33,682 bases of DNA from a virus (IMGVR_UViG_3300043446_004487:1-33682), one strand, 5' to 3'. Shown: positions 6,959 to 14,651, counted from the first letter of the stretch. Program-made: numbers and translations. The notes: generated by a model not told the origin, from the sequence alone.

Positions 6959-7495
6959 ATGCGACCGATGACGGACAAGGAGCGCGCGCTTGCGGAGGAG
7001 GCTATGGCCATAGTGCCGGTAGTCATCAATGCGATGCACCGGTCGTTTCCTGGAATCAAGAGGAAGCTGGCGAGGATAGATGCAAGGTCGGTTGCGTACG
7101 TGGCTGTCTGCCGGGCAACGCAGACGTACGATCCAGAGAAGAGTAAGGTCACCACCTATTTCTCTTCTGCCATTCGCAATGCCTTGCTGAAAGAACTGGC
7201 GAGAAGCCAGAGGTTGAGATACGACAGCCCCGAGCGGGTGCCGCTTGAGATGGCTGAGAGGTCGGCGTCACGCCAGGGCGGCCAGCAGCGTGCACTGCCA
7301 GCCGCCCTGAGCGTTTTGCCGACGGGCGACCGCGCCCTGATCGCGAGTCGATTCCACGAGGGGATGTCCATCCGAGAGATGAGCGTCCACTACAGGATCA
7401 ACGAGAAGACGATCAGGCTACGCCTTCGCCGAGCCGTTGCCCTACTTGCAGAGATTTTGGGAAGCCCGCTTCCGCCGCAAGAACCGCGCGCCTAG
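6959..7495 (+). CDS. Sigma-70-family RNA polymerase sigma factor-like protein, 178 aa
   Basis: Residues 45-80 fit sigma region 2 (YVAVCRATQTYDP, SKVTTYFSSAIRNAL, the aromatic-rich promoter-melting helix). Residues 110-165 fit region 4: a LPTGDRALIASRFHEG segment, then IREMSVHYRINEKTIRLRLRRAV as the -35-binding helix-turn-helix. SD AAGGA precedes ATG 6959. The gene is the last of the rightward operon, so it may turn the host polymerase toward phage promoters. Its last 83 bases overlap, antisense, the end of the recombinase gene. Confidence 0.82.
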   Translation: MRPMTDKERALAEEAMAIVPVVINAMHRSFPGIKRKLARIDARSVAYVAVCRATQTYDPEKSKVTTYFSSAIRNALLKELARSQRLRYDSPERVPLEMAERSASRQGGQQRALPAALSVLPTGDRALIASRFHEGMSIREMSVHYRINEKTIRLRLRRAVALLAEILGSPLPPQEPRA

Positions 7496-8162
7496 CTGTG
7501 TTGCGGTTCCATTCGCGCCCGTTGGGCCTCCTGGTGCCGCGCATCTGAGCGACGATTCTGTCGTAGCTCCAGCCCGCAGCACGCAGCCCGACCATTGTGA
7601 AGATTTGGTCGCGCTCCTTTTGATCCGGCCAAAACCGGCCGAGCTTTCCAGTGCCAATCTTCCGCCAGCCGAACGGGACTCCGGAGTTGTATGGCAACCC
7701 GGCTTCCCGCTTGGCCGTCAGGGCGTCGCGTGTCCGCTCCCCGATGCAGTCCTTCTCGAATTCGGCAAAGCCGATCTCGATGGTGGAGATGAGCTTGCTG
7801 ATGGCAGTGTCTCTGCCATGCTCCCTGCCCAGGCTGTGAACACGGACGCCCTTGCTGGCCAGCATGGAGAGCGTCTTGATACCGTCCGCAGTATTACGGA
7901 AGGCCCGATCGAGCTTGGCCCAGACGATATGATCGCCGGGCTGCACGAGCGCCCACAGGACTCTGCCCTGTCCGCGCTCGAACATATCGGACCCGCCACT
8001 GACTGCGGAGTCGTACATCCACCCGCCGTACCGGAACTTCGACAGCTCGGGGTGCGAGGATATGTAGTCCTCGACCTTCGTGCGCTGTGCCGTTTCGGTC
8101 AGGCCTTGCTTGGAGGTGGAGTGTCGGCCGTATCCGTAGACGGTGGGACCGGAACGTGACAT
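7413..8162 (-). CDS. Serine recombinase (resolvase/invertase family), 249 aa
   Basis: The N-terminal catalytic domain has the nucleophile S15 in YGRHSTSKQG and the segment VWAKLDRAFRN (78-90), where Arg residues and the LDR motif are typical. GFAEFEKDCIGERT (131-144) is the start of the long E helix. Residues 155-249 include a GVPFGWRK segment and a short DNA-binding recombinase domain. It is much shorter than the large phage integrases, nearer to resolvase/invertase size. Start ATG 8162 has AGGAGGT more than 20 bases upstream, so the start is uncertain. A role in integration, inversion or resolution of concatemers is open, and no attachment site is seen. Confidence 0.85.
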   Translation of the reverse strand: MSRSGPTVYGYGRHSTSKQGLTETAQRTKVEDYISSHPELSKFRYGGWMYDSAVSGGSDMFERGQGRVLWALVQPGDHIVWAKLDRAFRNTADGIKTLSMLASKGVRVHSLGREHGRDTAISKLISTIEIGFAEFEKDCIGERTRDALTAKREAGLPYNSGVPFGWRKIGTGKLGRFWPDQKERDQIFTMVGLRAAGWSYDRIVAQMRGTRRPNGREWNRNTARRAVLAAEAGFPKSLQVGQRLGEGVA

Positions 8163-8359
8163 ATCGAAATCGGCTCTGGGACCGACCTCCTGTAAAAGGA
8201 AATATCTCCAGCGTCCATCCGCCTCTGTAGCTCCGAGAACAGCATGCCATGGATGATATCCTGCGCACTGTCGCCCCAGACATCCTGGCCCTGCCTGGCC
8301 CCGAAGCTGTCGGGAAGTTCGGCCGTGAACCACACGCGAGCTTCGATCTGCATCTTCAC
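8099..8359 (-). CDS. Hypothetical protein, 86 aa
   Basis: The GTG at 8357-8359 overlaps the stop of the upstream gene (GTGA) and has GGAGG six bases before. The in-frame ATG 8353 is the alternative start. The protein begins with a beta-type segment (IEARVWFTAEL) and ends with a Pro/Thr-rich tail. It overlaps the recombinase start by 64 bases. No family recognised. Confidence 0.65.
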   Translation of the reverse strand: MKMQIEARVWFTAELPDSFGARQGQDVWGDSAQDIIHGMLFSELQRRMDAGDISFYRRSVPEPISICHVPVPPSTDTADTPPPSKA

Positions 8360-8583
8360 GGCTTCACCTCCTTCGTGATGTAGGCCACTCCGTCCCGCAC
8401 GCGCACGCAGCCACGACCGGACATCACCAGTCGTGGCTGCCGACTGCGCGGCCTGCTGCGGCAGGGGACGGAGCAGACAACCGATTTGACCTCGTGGCAG
8501 CAGCCGCCGGAATGAACAGTCATCATTGGCACACCGGCCGACGCCGTCGCCGGCTTGTTGTAGTGAAAGAAAAACGATGGCAT
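8356..8583 (-). CDS. Small Cys-rich hypothetical protein, 75 aa
   Basis: ATG 8583 has GAGGTG upstream. Several Cys (CCH, then VVCSVPC) and a following Arg-rich stretch suggest a small metal-binding, possibly nucleic-acid-binding protein. The last residues (DGVAYITKEVKP) look like a beta strand. No match known to me. Confidence 0.6.
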   Translation of the reverse strand: MPSFFFHYNKPATASAGVPMMTVHSGGCCHEVKSVVCSVPCRSRPRSRQPRLVMSGRGCVRVRDGVAYITKEVKP

Positions 8584-8592
8584 GCGTGCACC

Positions 8593-9621
8593 TCAGTCGT
8601 TCACGGGGATGCGAATGCGACCTGCAGCCCACAGTCGGGCCGCATCCAGAATCGCCTTCGGCTTGCTGGAAGCAACGAATCCAGGGAGCTCTTCGCCGCG
8701 CCCGCGCGACGTGCATACCTGGCGGTAGCCATTCGGCGTGAGCAGCTCCCACGCGTACACCACGTCGGGCCCGAACTGCACGGCCCGGAGTGGTCCAGTC
8801 ACGCAGATCGAGAAGTCCGGAATGATGTCCCAGCCCTCCCGCTTGGACGACACGCACGGCGACTTGAACCGCACGCGGATGCCGTAGCCGCACAGCAGCG
8901 AAGTCCAGTGCCCGCCGCCGGCGGGGTGAGACTGGATGAGCATCGTCCCTTCGTCCGGATTATCGAAGCCGTAGTGCTCGTAACGCAGGATCCCGTTGGC
9001 GAACGACGACAGCTCTTTCGTGGCGCGCTCCACGACCGAGCAGGCGGCGTCACGAAACTTCTGCGGCAGGGCGGTGGCGTTCACGATCGTCTCGATGAAC
9101 TCCGCCGCCGTCGCATTGCCGAACGACGGGCCGGCATCGGGATAGTACGGGCCCGGGCCTGGCTGGTATACGCCAGCCCTGCCGTGATACCACTGCGTGT
9201 GGCGGTAGCCGCTGCGCGTCTGCCGATCCAGCGCCCGAAGCGGCAGGTGCTTGTTGCAGAAGTGCCCGTTGACGGCCGCATCGATGGCGTACGAGGTGAT
9301 CCCGCCAGCCGCCGGATACACGTCGACCCAGTGATGCAGCTCCGTCTGGTAGACCGAGCTGCCGCGAGGCGTCTCGGCGTAGACGAGCTTGATCTTCTCG
9401 TGCCCCCACGTGGCGAGCACCCGCTCGGAAATGTGGGCAAACTTTTCACCGTAGGCGCGTCGTCCGAGATCGTACGTCTCGGTCGCGGCGGGAGTCTTGC
9501 ACTCGATCCGGAACCGGGACTCGCACATCCCGGCGAGCTCTGCCCAGTCCCAGATATGCTTCTGTGGCTGCCGGCGCTTGGCCTTCGGCTGCGAGGACTG
9601 TGTGTACAAAACCAGAGTCAT
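8593..9621 (-). CDS. Hypothetical protein, 342 aa
   Basis: The frame is open to 9699, but it would then run through the terminator hairpin at 9645-9684. ATG 9621, with GGAGC ahead, is the right start. The protein has a basic N terminus, a His/Tyr/Trp-rich central part (YRHTQWYHG, ELHHWVDVYPA) and a C-terminal helix ending AARLWAAGRIRI. I recognise no family. Rich aromatic and His content suggests a folded enzyme rather than a structural filler. It is the first gene after the terminator in this part of the leftward block. Confidence 0.7.
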   Translation of the reverse strand: MTLVLYTQSSQPKAKRRQPQKHIWDWAELAGMCESRFRIECKTPAATETYDLGRRAYGEKFAHISERVLATWGHEKIKLVYAETPRGSSVYQTELHHWVDVYPAAGGITSYAIDAAVNGHFCNKHLPLRALDRQTRSGYRHTQWYHGRAGVYQPGPGPYYPDAGPSFGNATAAEFIETIVNATALPQKFRDAACSVVERATKELSSFANGILRYEHYGFDNPDEGTMLIQSHPAGGGHWTSLLCGYGIRVRFKSPCVSSKREGWDIIPDFSICVTGPLRAVQFGPDVVYAWELLTPNGYRQVCTSRGRGEELPGFVASSKPKAILDAARLWAAGRIRIPVND

Positions 9622-9644
9622 GTCACTTGCTCCTGAATGAAAAC

Positions 9645-9684
9645 AGCCCGGCAGGTCAGTGAACCGCTCACTGCCTGCCGGGCT
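9645..9684 (-). terminator. Terminator-like hairpin upstream of the 342-aa gene
   Basis: On the minus strand an 11-bp stem (9645-9655 with 9674-9684), a one-base bulge and a 6-bp stem (9657-9662 with 9668-9673) close a 5-base loop. It is followed by TGTTTTCATTC. It lies between the HTH gene stop and the next SD. Confidence 0.75.
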
Positions 9685-9722
9685 GCACTGTGGAACCACT
9701 GAATCAGGTGGCCGTCAGCTGA

Positions 9723-10034
9723 CTACTTGGCCAGCTGCTTGCGCCTCCTGCGACCGACGCCGATCACCCGGCCGTTCGTCCGAGCCGGCCTCTGCTTGTA
9801 CTGCCCGACGATCGCGTTGAGGGCAGAGACATCGATCGGAGAACCCGATCGCCGAATGCCGGCAAGCTTCGGCAGCTTGACCCCGCGCTTGGTGTAGAGG
9901 TAGGCGCGGGCATAGACCACGCGGTACTGCCAGCCGAGCCGCTCGGCCAGCTGTTTCATCGTGTGGCCCTGAGCGTGCGACTCCATGTAGAGCTGAACGA
10001 ACAGGGCCGGAGTGACGTGCTTGTCGAGAGACAT
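9723..10034 (-). CDS. Small putative DNA-binding (helix-turn-helix) protein, 103 aa
   Basis: ATG 10034 has GAAAGG upstream. Residues 26-50 (KQLAERLGWQYRVVYARAYL) read as a helix-turn-helix: a helix, the LGW turn and a basic second helix. The C-terminal end is strongly basic (VGRRRRKQL). It follows the VWA gene by 12 bases and may be cotranscribed with the ATPase-VWA module. A regulatory role is likely but its target is unknown. Confidence 0.7.
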   Translation of the reverse strand: MSLDKHVTPALFVQLYMESHAQGHTMKQLAERLGWQYRVVYARAYLYTKRGVKLPKLAGIRRSGSPIDVSALNAIVGQYKQRPARTNGRVIGVGRRRRKQLAK

Positions 10035-10046
10035 GAATGAAACCTT

Positions 10047-11405
10047 TCAGAAAAGGGGGATGGTCTTGCACCAAGCCGGGATGCTGTCCCGGTAACTACT
10101 GTCACAGGTCAAGGCAACGATCACCTTTGCCCTGGTCTGCCGGTCAGGCCAGCCGGTCATCGCGTCAGTGATGAGCACGATGGAGTCCGGATGGTCGGAC
10201 TTGTCAACTTCCTCGAGCGCCCGTGCCATGTCGGTGCCGCCACCGCCTTCCCATTGGAAGTTCTTGATGTCCGCGAGCTTGATGCTGTTGCGGACATGGG
10301 TGTCGGCACACACAACCTTGACGCTCTTGAGCTTCTTCAGCCCGTCAGCGATCACCTGAAGGGCCTGCTCCTTCGTCTCGCGATCCCCCATAGATCCGGA
10401 GGTGTCGACGATGACAACCGCACTGGCCTGCGTCGTGAGCTGTCCGCGCAGGCGACACACGTCAGGAGGCTGCTTGCGAGACAGCCTCCTGTACGTAGCC
10501 ATCCTGCCGCCCAGCGGCGACGCGGTGGAACTTGCGACGGCACTCTTGAGGTGCTGCCATGGGTCCCGCTGCGGACGCAGGAAGTGGCCGATCGCCTCGC
10601 GGAGCTTGCCCGGCACGGAGCCGGGATGGCTTTCCTCGAACTTGGCAATCGACTCTTCCAGCTTCTTGGCAGTGAGGGATTCCTTGTAGCTGTCCCAGGA
10701 GTCGTCCGGCTTCTCGTACTCGCGCTTCCTGTTGTCGCACGCAGACCCTCCGCTGCCGGGAGCGCATGCCGCAGCCTTGCCGTTCGGCTTGGTCTGCGAG
10801 CCCTTCTTCCCGCTGGAGGACTGCGGTCGAGAATCGGAGACACGCGAAGAACTTCCGCCGCCGCCGTCACTATCCGCCTGATCGTCCCCGCCGCCGGCGT
10901 CGCCCTGCTTGCGATTCCCTCCCCCGCCGTTGCCGTCGGGGCGCGGAACCGCATTCATGATGAGCTTGTAGTACTCGATCATGTCGAGGTTCTCGGGGAA
11001 CGCCAGGAAGATACCGAGCTGCGGGGCGAACGCACCGAGATGCACCGCACTCGGCGGACGCAGATGGCGCATGAACGCCATCGTCTGCTCGATGACGAGG
11101 TCGCCTGCGACGTTCATCACGAACTGCTGGAACTGCGACGGGTTGTCGCCGTAGACCTCAGCCGACCGCGCGTGATGGCGGAAGATGAGGTGCAGTGCCT
11201 CGTGAAGGATGACGTATGCCAGGCTGTCCGCATCGAGCTCGTCCACGAACGCGGGATCCCAATGGATCACACCGTCTCTGCTCACTCCGCAGGTGGCCGA
11301 GCCCTTCGACTCGTTCTGCTTGAGTGAGTAGATGTAACTCGCCAGGTACGGGGCGTAGTCGAACGTGCGAATACGACCCGCAGCGAGCTTGTCACGTGGT
11401 GTCAT
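10047..11405 (-). CDS. Putative metallopeptidase (DUF2201-like) plus VWA-like domain protein, 452 aa
   Basis: The N-terminal domain has HEALH at 68-72 in VILHEALHLIFRH and a downstream NVAGDLVIEQ segment, the pattern of DUF2201 putative metallopeptidases. Residues 153-235 are a low-complexity Gly/Ser/Asp linker. The C-terminal VWA-like domain has an intact metal-ion site: DTSGS at 334-338, T391 in GGGTDM, and D414 in ITDAMTGW. VWA proteins of this type act as partners of MoxR-type AAA+ ATPases, and one is encoded two genes upstream (11776-12900). Together they resemble a MoxR-VWA remodelling machine of unknown substrate. Confidence 0.88.
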   Translation of the reverse strand: MTPRDKLAAGRIRTFDYAPYLASYIYSLKQNESKGSATCGVSRDGVIHWDPAFVDELDADSLAYVILHEALHLIFRHHARSAEVYGDNPSQFQQFVMNVAGDLVIEQTMAFMRHLRPPSAVHLGAFAPQLGIFLAFPENLDMIEYYKLIMNAVPRPDGNGGGGNRKQGDAGGGDDQADSDGGGGSSSRVSDSRPQSSSGKKGSQTKPNGKAAACAPGSGGSACDNRKREYEKPDDSWDSYKESLTAKKLEESIAKFEESHPGSVPGKLREAIGHFLRPQRDPWQHLKSAVASSTASPLGGRMATYRRLSRKQPPDVCRLRGQLTTQASAVVIVDTSGSMGDRETKEQALQVIADGLKKLKSVKVVCADTHVRNSIKLADIKNFQWEGGGGTDMARALEEVDKSDHPDSIVLITDAMTGWPDRQTRAKVIVALTCDSSYRDSIPAWCKTIPLF

Positions 11406-11415
11406 GCTGACCTTT

Positions 11416-11760
11416 CTAGTTGGAGGAAAACTCAGGGGCCGCCGTCCGGTCGTGGGAGAAACGCTCTGCCACGATCACCGCACAGGTGATGACGTCGCCG
11501 ATTGCTCGTGCGACCGCCTCCCTGTTGGGGCCTTCGAGGAGGTCGGGATCGCCCACCTCTTCGGCAGCCCACTTCAACGACAGCGCCGACACCTGAGCCA
11601 CGCCCGTGAACAGGAGGCGCAGTCTGTCGGTGAACGAGTCGGGCAGCTCGCCGCCGCCGGCGATCTCCTGGCAGCACTCGCGCAGCACGACCATCGCCTT
11701 CTCCAGGCAGCGCTTGCGGAACTCGGGGTTGTCGTGATTGTCACGGTCTTCGAACATCAT
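11416..11760 (-). CDS. Hypothetical protein within the ATPase-VWA cluster, 114 aa
   Basis: ATG 11760 has AAGGAGGT at ideal distance. The product appears all-helical with two Cys and an acidic first 15 residues. It lies between the AAA+ and VWA genes with gaps of only 10-15 bases, so it is very likely cotranslated with them. Its position suggests an accessory factor of the same complex. No family recognised. Confidence 0.7.
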   Translation of the reverse strand: MMFEDRDNHDNPEFRKRCLEKAMVVLRECCQEIAGGGELPDSFTDRLRLLFTGVAQVSALSLKWAAEEVGDPDLLEGPNREAVARAIGDVITCAVIVAERFSHDRTAAPEFSSN

Positions 11761-11775
11761 GGTGACCTCCTTGTG

Positions 11776-12900
11776 TCACTTGGTTTCCGAGATGCCAGCC
11801 GGGACCAGCTTCATGAGCCGGTTGAGCAGGGCAGTCGGGGGAGTCCAGCCGTCAGGGCGAACGCCGCCCTTCGACACCGGATTCCAGAGGGACTTGAACT
11901 GAGTCAGGAACGTCTCGATCTCGTGCTCGCCCACGTCGCAGAAGACGCTGGCTGCCTTGATCCAGCGCTCGCTCGTCGGGTTGCTGCGGAGCTCGCGAAC
12001 GAGACCCGTCAGCAGGCAGATGTTGCGGTCGGGACGGTTCTCGTACTTGTACTTGACCGCGCCCTCGAGCAGCTCCGCCGGGTTTATGAGGTCGAGCTGC
12101 GACATGTACTGCAGGAACTCGCTGCCCGCCGCGTCGCCGACGCAACCGGTGACGAGCTTGCGGAACACGACGCCGCCGTGCTGGTAGCCGACCGACTCCG
12201 CAGCGGAGAGAACCTTGACGACGTAGCTCCACGTTCTCGGGTTGGGGAACGAGAGCGTCTCGTCGCTTTCGGGCAGCTTCTCCATCACGTCCGGGTTGCT
12301 ACGCAGGAAGGCCTCGACCAGCCCGCCGTACTTGGGGTACAGCTGGCGGTGGTCTTCGGGAACGACGGGGAACGGAGGCGCCTCCCACTGGAGGCCGTTC
12401 CGGTACCCCTTGAACAGCTCGCTGCGGTCGACCTCCCACCGGTAGTGGAAGAACCGCGAGCGCATCGATGGCGGCAGCGCGTTGCCGCTCGGAGCGAGCT
12501 CCGGCGGGTTGGCAGCAGCCACGATGATGGTCGACTCGGGCAGCGTGTAGTCGCCCACTCGCCGCTCCGTGATGAGCGAGAGCTCTGCGGCCATCGTGGT
12601 CGGCGGCACGCAGGTGAACTCGTCCAGCAGCAGGAACCCCGAGCCGTCCTTGAACTTGTCGACCCACTGCGTGGGCATCATGCGGATGACGCCGAGCTCT
12701 CGGTCCGCATCCGGGTAGCCGGAGAAGTCCTCCGGCAAGTGGGTGCTACCGATGAGCAGATGGAAGTTGCGCTTGAGCGCACCCGCCAGCTGTCCGAGCA
12801 CGGTCGTCTTGCCGACGCCGGTCCCTCCCCAGACGATGGTGGGCACAACCTGCAGGGCAATGAAGCACGGCTCGTTCGCGGTCTTGATTGAATCGGACAT
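11776..12900 (-). CDS. MoxR-type AAA+ ATPase, 374 aa
   Basis: Walker A is GGTGVGKT at 25-32, Walker B FLLLDE at 89-94, sensor 1 N131 in VAAANPPE, and likely arginine fingers at R147/R149 (MRSRFFHYRW). The early THLPEDFSGYPDAD segment is typical of MoxR/CobS-like ATPases. The frame is open to 12960 but crosses a terminator. ATG 12900 with AGGAGAT is the start. It probably works with the VWA-metallopeptidase protein and the 279-aa protein encoded just upstream. Confidence 0.88.
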   Translation of the reverse strand: MSDSIKTANEPCFIALQVVPTIVWGGTGVGKTTVLGQLAGALKRNFHLLIGSTHLPEDFSGYPDADRELGVIRMMPTQWVDKFKDGSGFLLLDEFTCVPPTTMAAELSLITERRVGDYTLPESTIIVAAANPPELAPSGNALPPSMRSRFFHYRWEVDRSELFKGYRNGLQWEAPPFPVVPEDHRQLYPKYGGLVEAFLRSNPDVMEKLPESDETLSFPNPRTWSYVVKVLSAAESVGYQHGGVVFRKLVTGCVGDAAGSEFLQYMSQLDLINPAELLEGAVKYKYENRPDRNICLLTGLVRELRSNPTSERWIKAASVFCDVGEHEIETFLTQFKSLWNPVSKGGVRPDGWTPPTALLNRLMKLVPAGISETK

Positions 12901-12935
12901 TCGTTTCGATCTCCTGACAAAGGGTGAAAAGAAAA

Positions 12936-12953
12936 CGGGGGCCGAAGCCCCCG
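12936..12953 (-). terminator. Intrinsic terminator upstream of the AAA+ gene
   Basis: Read on the minus strand, a 7-bp all-G/C stem (12936-12942 with 12947-12953) with a UUCG tetraloop is followed by TTTTCTTTTC. This is a textbook intrinsic terminator placed about 35 bases before the next start codon. Confidence 0.82.
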
Positions 12954-12954
12954 C

Positions 12955-12990
12955 ACACAAGGAATCGCCAGCCCCTGAAAACAGGGGTCA
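12955..12990 (-). repeat. Stop-hairpin-GGCGATT element, copy G
   Basis: Read on the minus strand, the stop TGA (12988-12990) is followed directly by CCCCTG-TTTT-CAGGGG, then the GGCGATT box (12963-12969) and a T/G-rich end. Compared with copies D and F, one stem pair has changed on both sides (T-A to C-G), keeping the pairing. The terminator at 12936-12953 follows at once. Confidence 0.8.
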
Positions 12991-13827
12991 AACACTGGCA
13001 GACAACAGGGAGCTCACGGCCAGGGCGGACTGCGCGGCTTCGAGTGGCCCGCGCATCCAGTCGAGCTGCTGGCCGAGCGCAGCCTCGTAGGACTTGATCT
13101 TGTCGATCACCGCACGGCTCGCCTTCGCCAGCGCCTTCGCCGCTTTGGGCGTGAGGTCACCGGACTCGACGGCCGACTGCACTCGCTGCGACGTTTCGGA
13201 AACCTCAACGTTGAGCTGCGAGATGATATGTTCGACGGTCGCAGGATCCTGCGCCGCCTCGAGCGGGAAGTTGTGGTACCGCCACAGCTGCGCCGCGTCA
13301 CGCCACTGCTGCCACTTGTTCACGCTGGCGTGAGGAATGTAGTAGACATTCCTGCCGCCGAGCGCGACCCCTCCGAGCATCCGGACCACGCCCTGCACCG
13401 CCGTCTGCACCTGCCCGGCGGACAGGTTGTTGCGGTGCGTGTCGTACTGCAACTGGACGCTGGCGAGGGTAACCCCTGCGTCGAGGTCCGCGTGGCAGTC
13501 GAGCAGCGCCACCTTCTCTGCCCCGTCGAGCTGGGCGGAGAAGATATGCAGGGCCGTGTTGCGCTTCTGCCCACGCTGAATTCGCACGGCCTCGAAGGCG
13601 AGGTCCTGCGTCAGCGCTCTGACAGAGAGGCTACTGTCGTCATCCCGGAACAGCGGCTTGGCCACTTCCCGCACCGCCGCGTCGAGCGCGTGGCTCTTCG
13701 AGGGCGGTCGGTTGACCACCTTCGTCCAGCCGTTGGCGTCGCACGCGTTCTTGATGAGGTCGCGCGAGTGAGGGGCGTTCGTTCCGAAGACCAGAGCCGC
13801 AGTTCCCTGAATCTGAAGTGAGACCAT
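12988..13827 (-). CDS. Hypothetical protein of the ATPase-VWA cluster, 279 aa
   Basis: ATG 13827 has AAGGA upstream. The N-terminal part is beta/alpha (VSLQIQGTAALVFGT). The middle contains a basic PPSKSHALDAAVREVAKPLF segment, and the C-terminal 100 residues form long helices (EVSETSQRVQSAVESG, LTPKAAKALAKASRAV) that may be a coiled coil. It stands where phage MoxR-VWA clusters often have an extra helical companion (similar in placement to DUF3150/DUF6744 proteins). I cannot assign it to one of these with confidence. Confidence 0.75.
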   Translation of the reverse strand: MVSLQIQGTAALVFGTNAPHSRDLIKNACDANGWTKVVNRPPSKSHALDAAVREVAKPLFRDDDSSLSVRALTQDLAFEAVRIQRGQKRNTALHIFSAQLDGAEKVALLDCHADLDAGVTLASVQLQYDTHRNNLSAGQVQTAVQGVVRMLGGVALGGRNVYYIPHASVNKWQQWRDAAQLWRYHNFPLEAAQDPATVEHIISQLNVEVSETSQRVQSAVESGDLTPKAAKALAKASRAVIDKIKSYEAALGQQLDWMRGPLEAAQSALAVSSLLSASV

Positions 13828-13851
13828 CTTTGGGTCCTTTCTGTGTGAAAA

Positions 13852-13897
13852 GCAGGCGGGCCGCAGCCAGGGATAAACCCCAGTGCGGCCCGCCTGC
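13852..13897 (-). terminator. Long terminator-like hairpin upstream of the 279-aa gene
   Basis: A perfect 14-bp stem pairs 13852-13865 with 13884-13897, with a small inner GGG/CCC pairing in the loop. On the minus strand it is followed by TTTTCACAC. A second hairpin (7 bp, loop GTAGT) lies just upstream on the transcript, at about 13916-13934. Confidence 0.75.
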
Positions 13898-13943
13898 CGG
13901 GAGGTGTACTGTTGTACAGCACTACGCTGTACGAATCCAGCGA

Positions 13944-14180
13944 CTACGTGTCGATCATCAACTCCCAACGGTCGGCGATTTCCATGCAGCGGAACTGATG
14001 CTCCGCTGCCATTGCCGCGTCGGCGTCCGACTCGTACGACCCGCGTGGCTTCGGGTCACGGTCGTCGGACAGAAGAAAGAAGAACCGTCCGCTCACGCCG
14101 AAGACGTGGCCGATCGGACGGCCATCCATCAGGACCGGACTGACTGATGCGTCGGTGGTCGACGCGTTGTTGCTGGCCAT
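13944..14180 (-). CDS. Hypothetical protein, 78 aa
   Basis: ATG 14180 has GGAGGTGT upstream. The frame is open beyond it, but that would run through repeat copy F. The product has a Ser/Thr-rich first 15 residues, a beta segment (GHVFGVSGRFFFLLSD) and an acidic-aromatic end. Reads like a small beta/alpha protein. Function unknown. Confidence 0.7.
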   Translation of the reverse strand: MASNNASTTDASVSPVLMDGRPIGHVFGVSGRFFFLLSDDRDPKPRGSYESDADAAMAAEHQFRCMEIADRWELMIDT

Positions 14181-14236
14181 TTGACACCTCCCTAACTGGT
14201 GGCTTTCGCCTGCCGCACCGGACGTTCCGCTGCGAT

Positions 14237-14272
14237 CTACAGGTAATCGCCGGCCCTTGAAAACAAGGGCTA
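14237..14272 (-). repeat. Stop-hairpin-GGCGATT element, copy F
   Basis: The minus-strand stop TAG (14270-14272) runs into CCCTTG-TTTT-CAAGGG, followed by GGCGATT (14245-14251) and ACCTGTAG. The stretch 14237-14274 is identical over 38 bases to copy D at 15398-15435. No classical terminator follows here; only a weak hairpin-rich spacer leads to the next SD. Confidence 0.85.
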
Positions 14273-14443
14273 TTTGCGCCGGCCCCTCAGGCCGGCCAGG
14301 AACTTGCTGATCGCCAGGTACAGGCAGCACGCTGCCGTCACCTGCTCAGGGGAATGGCGGACGTACTCAGCCAGGTGCAGGCAGACGCTCCATACCTGGC
14401 CGACCGACTCCGCCATCCGCAGGAAGTCGAGGTCGTGTTTCAC
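14270..14443 (-). CDS. Small hypothetical protein, 57 aa
   Basis: GTG 14441-14443 overlaps the stop of the upstream gene (GTGA), and an AGGAGGGG purine stretch lies 5 bases before it inside that gene. The frame has strong G/C third positions and stops exactly at repeat copy F. The product is helical (HDLDFLRMAESVGQVW, AACCLYLAISKFLAGL) with a basic C terminus (RGRRK). Too short for most gene callers, but coupling and codon use support it. Function unknown. Confidence 0.72.
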   Translation of the reverse strand: MKHDLDFLRMAESVGQVWSVCLHLAEYVRHSPEQVTAACCLYLAISKFLAGLRGRRK

Positions 14444-14628
14444 GACTGCCCCTCCTGCTTCGAGTCGACGTTGGACTTCATGTTGTGCACGAAGTCAGCG
14501 AACGACCGCATCGCATGCGGATCGCTCGAGCGGTCTCTGATGAGCTCGGCCACCTCAGTGGACGGGGCGTCGAAGATCGAGGCCACTTCGGACATGCGAA
14601 CGAACTGCATCGGACGATCGGAACCCAT
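14440..14628 (-). CDS. Small hypothetical protein, 62 aa
   Basis: ATG 14628 has GGAGGTGT at good distance. The product is a short helical protein with a VASIFDAPSTEVAELIRD centre and a Lys/Gln-rich end. It is translationally coupled to the 57-aa gene downstream. No family recognised. Confidence 0.7.
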   Translation of the reverse strand: MGSDRPMQFVRMSEVASIFDAPSTEVAELIRDRSSDPHAMRSFADFVHNMKSNVDSKQEGQS

Positions 14629-14651
14629 GAGACACCTCCTGAAAAAAAGAA

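Noticed and set aside
9700-9725. Another copy of the GGCGATT element after the HTH gene
   Set aside because: A small hairpin (CCAC-C-TGA-T-TCA-GTGG) and the letters TGATT are there, but GGCGATT itself is absent.
8494-12891. Long plus-strand frames opposite the 342-aa, VWA and AAA+ genes
   Set aside because: The minus-strand genes carry intact enzyme motifs (HEALH, DTSGS, Walker A and B) and good ribosome sites. The plus-strand frames have none and are shadows.
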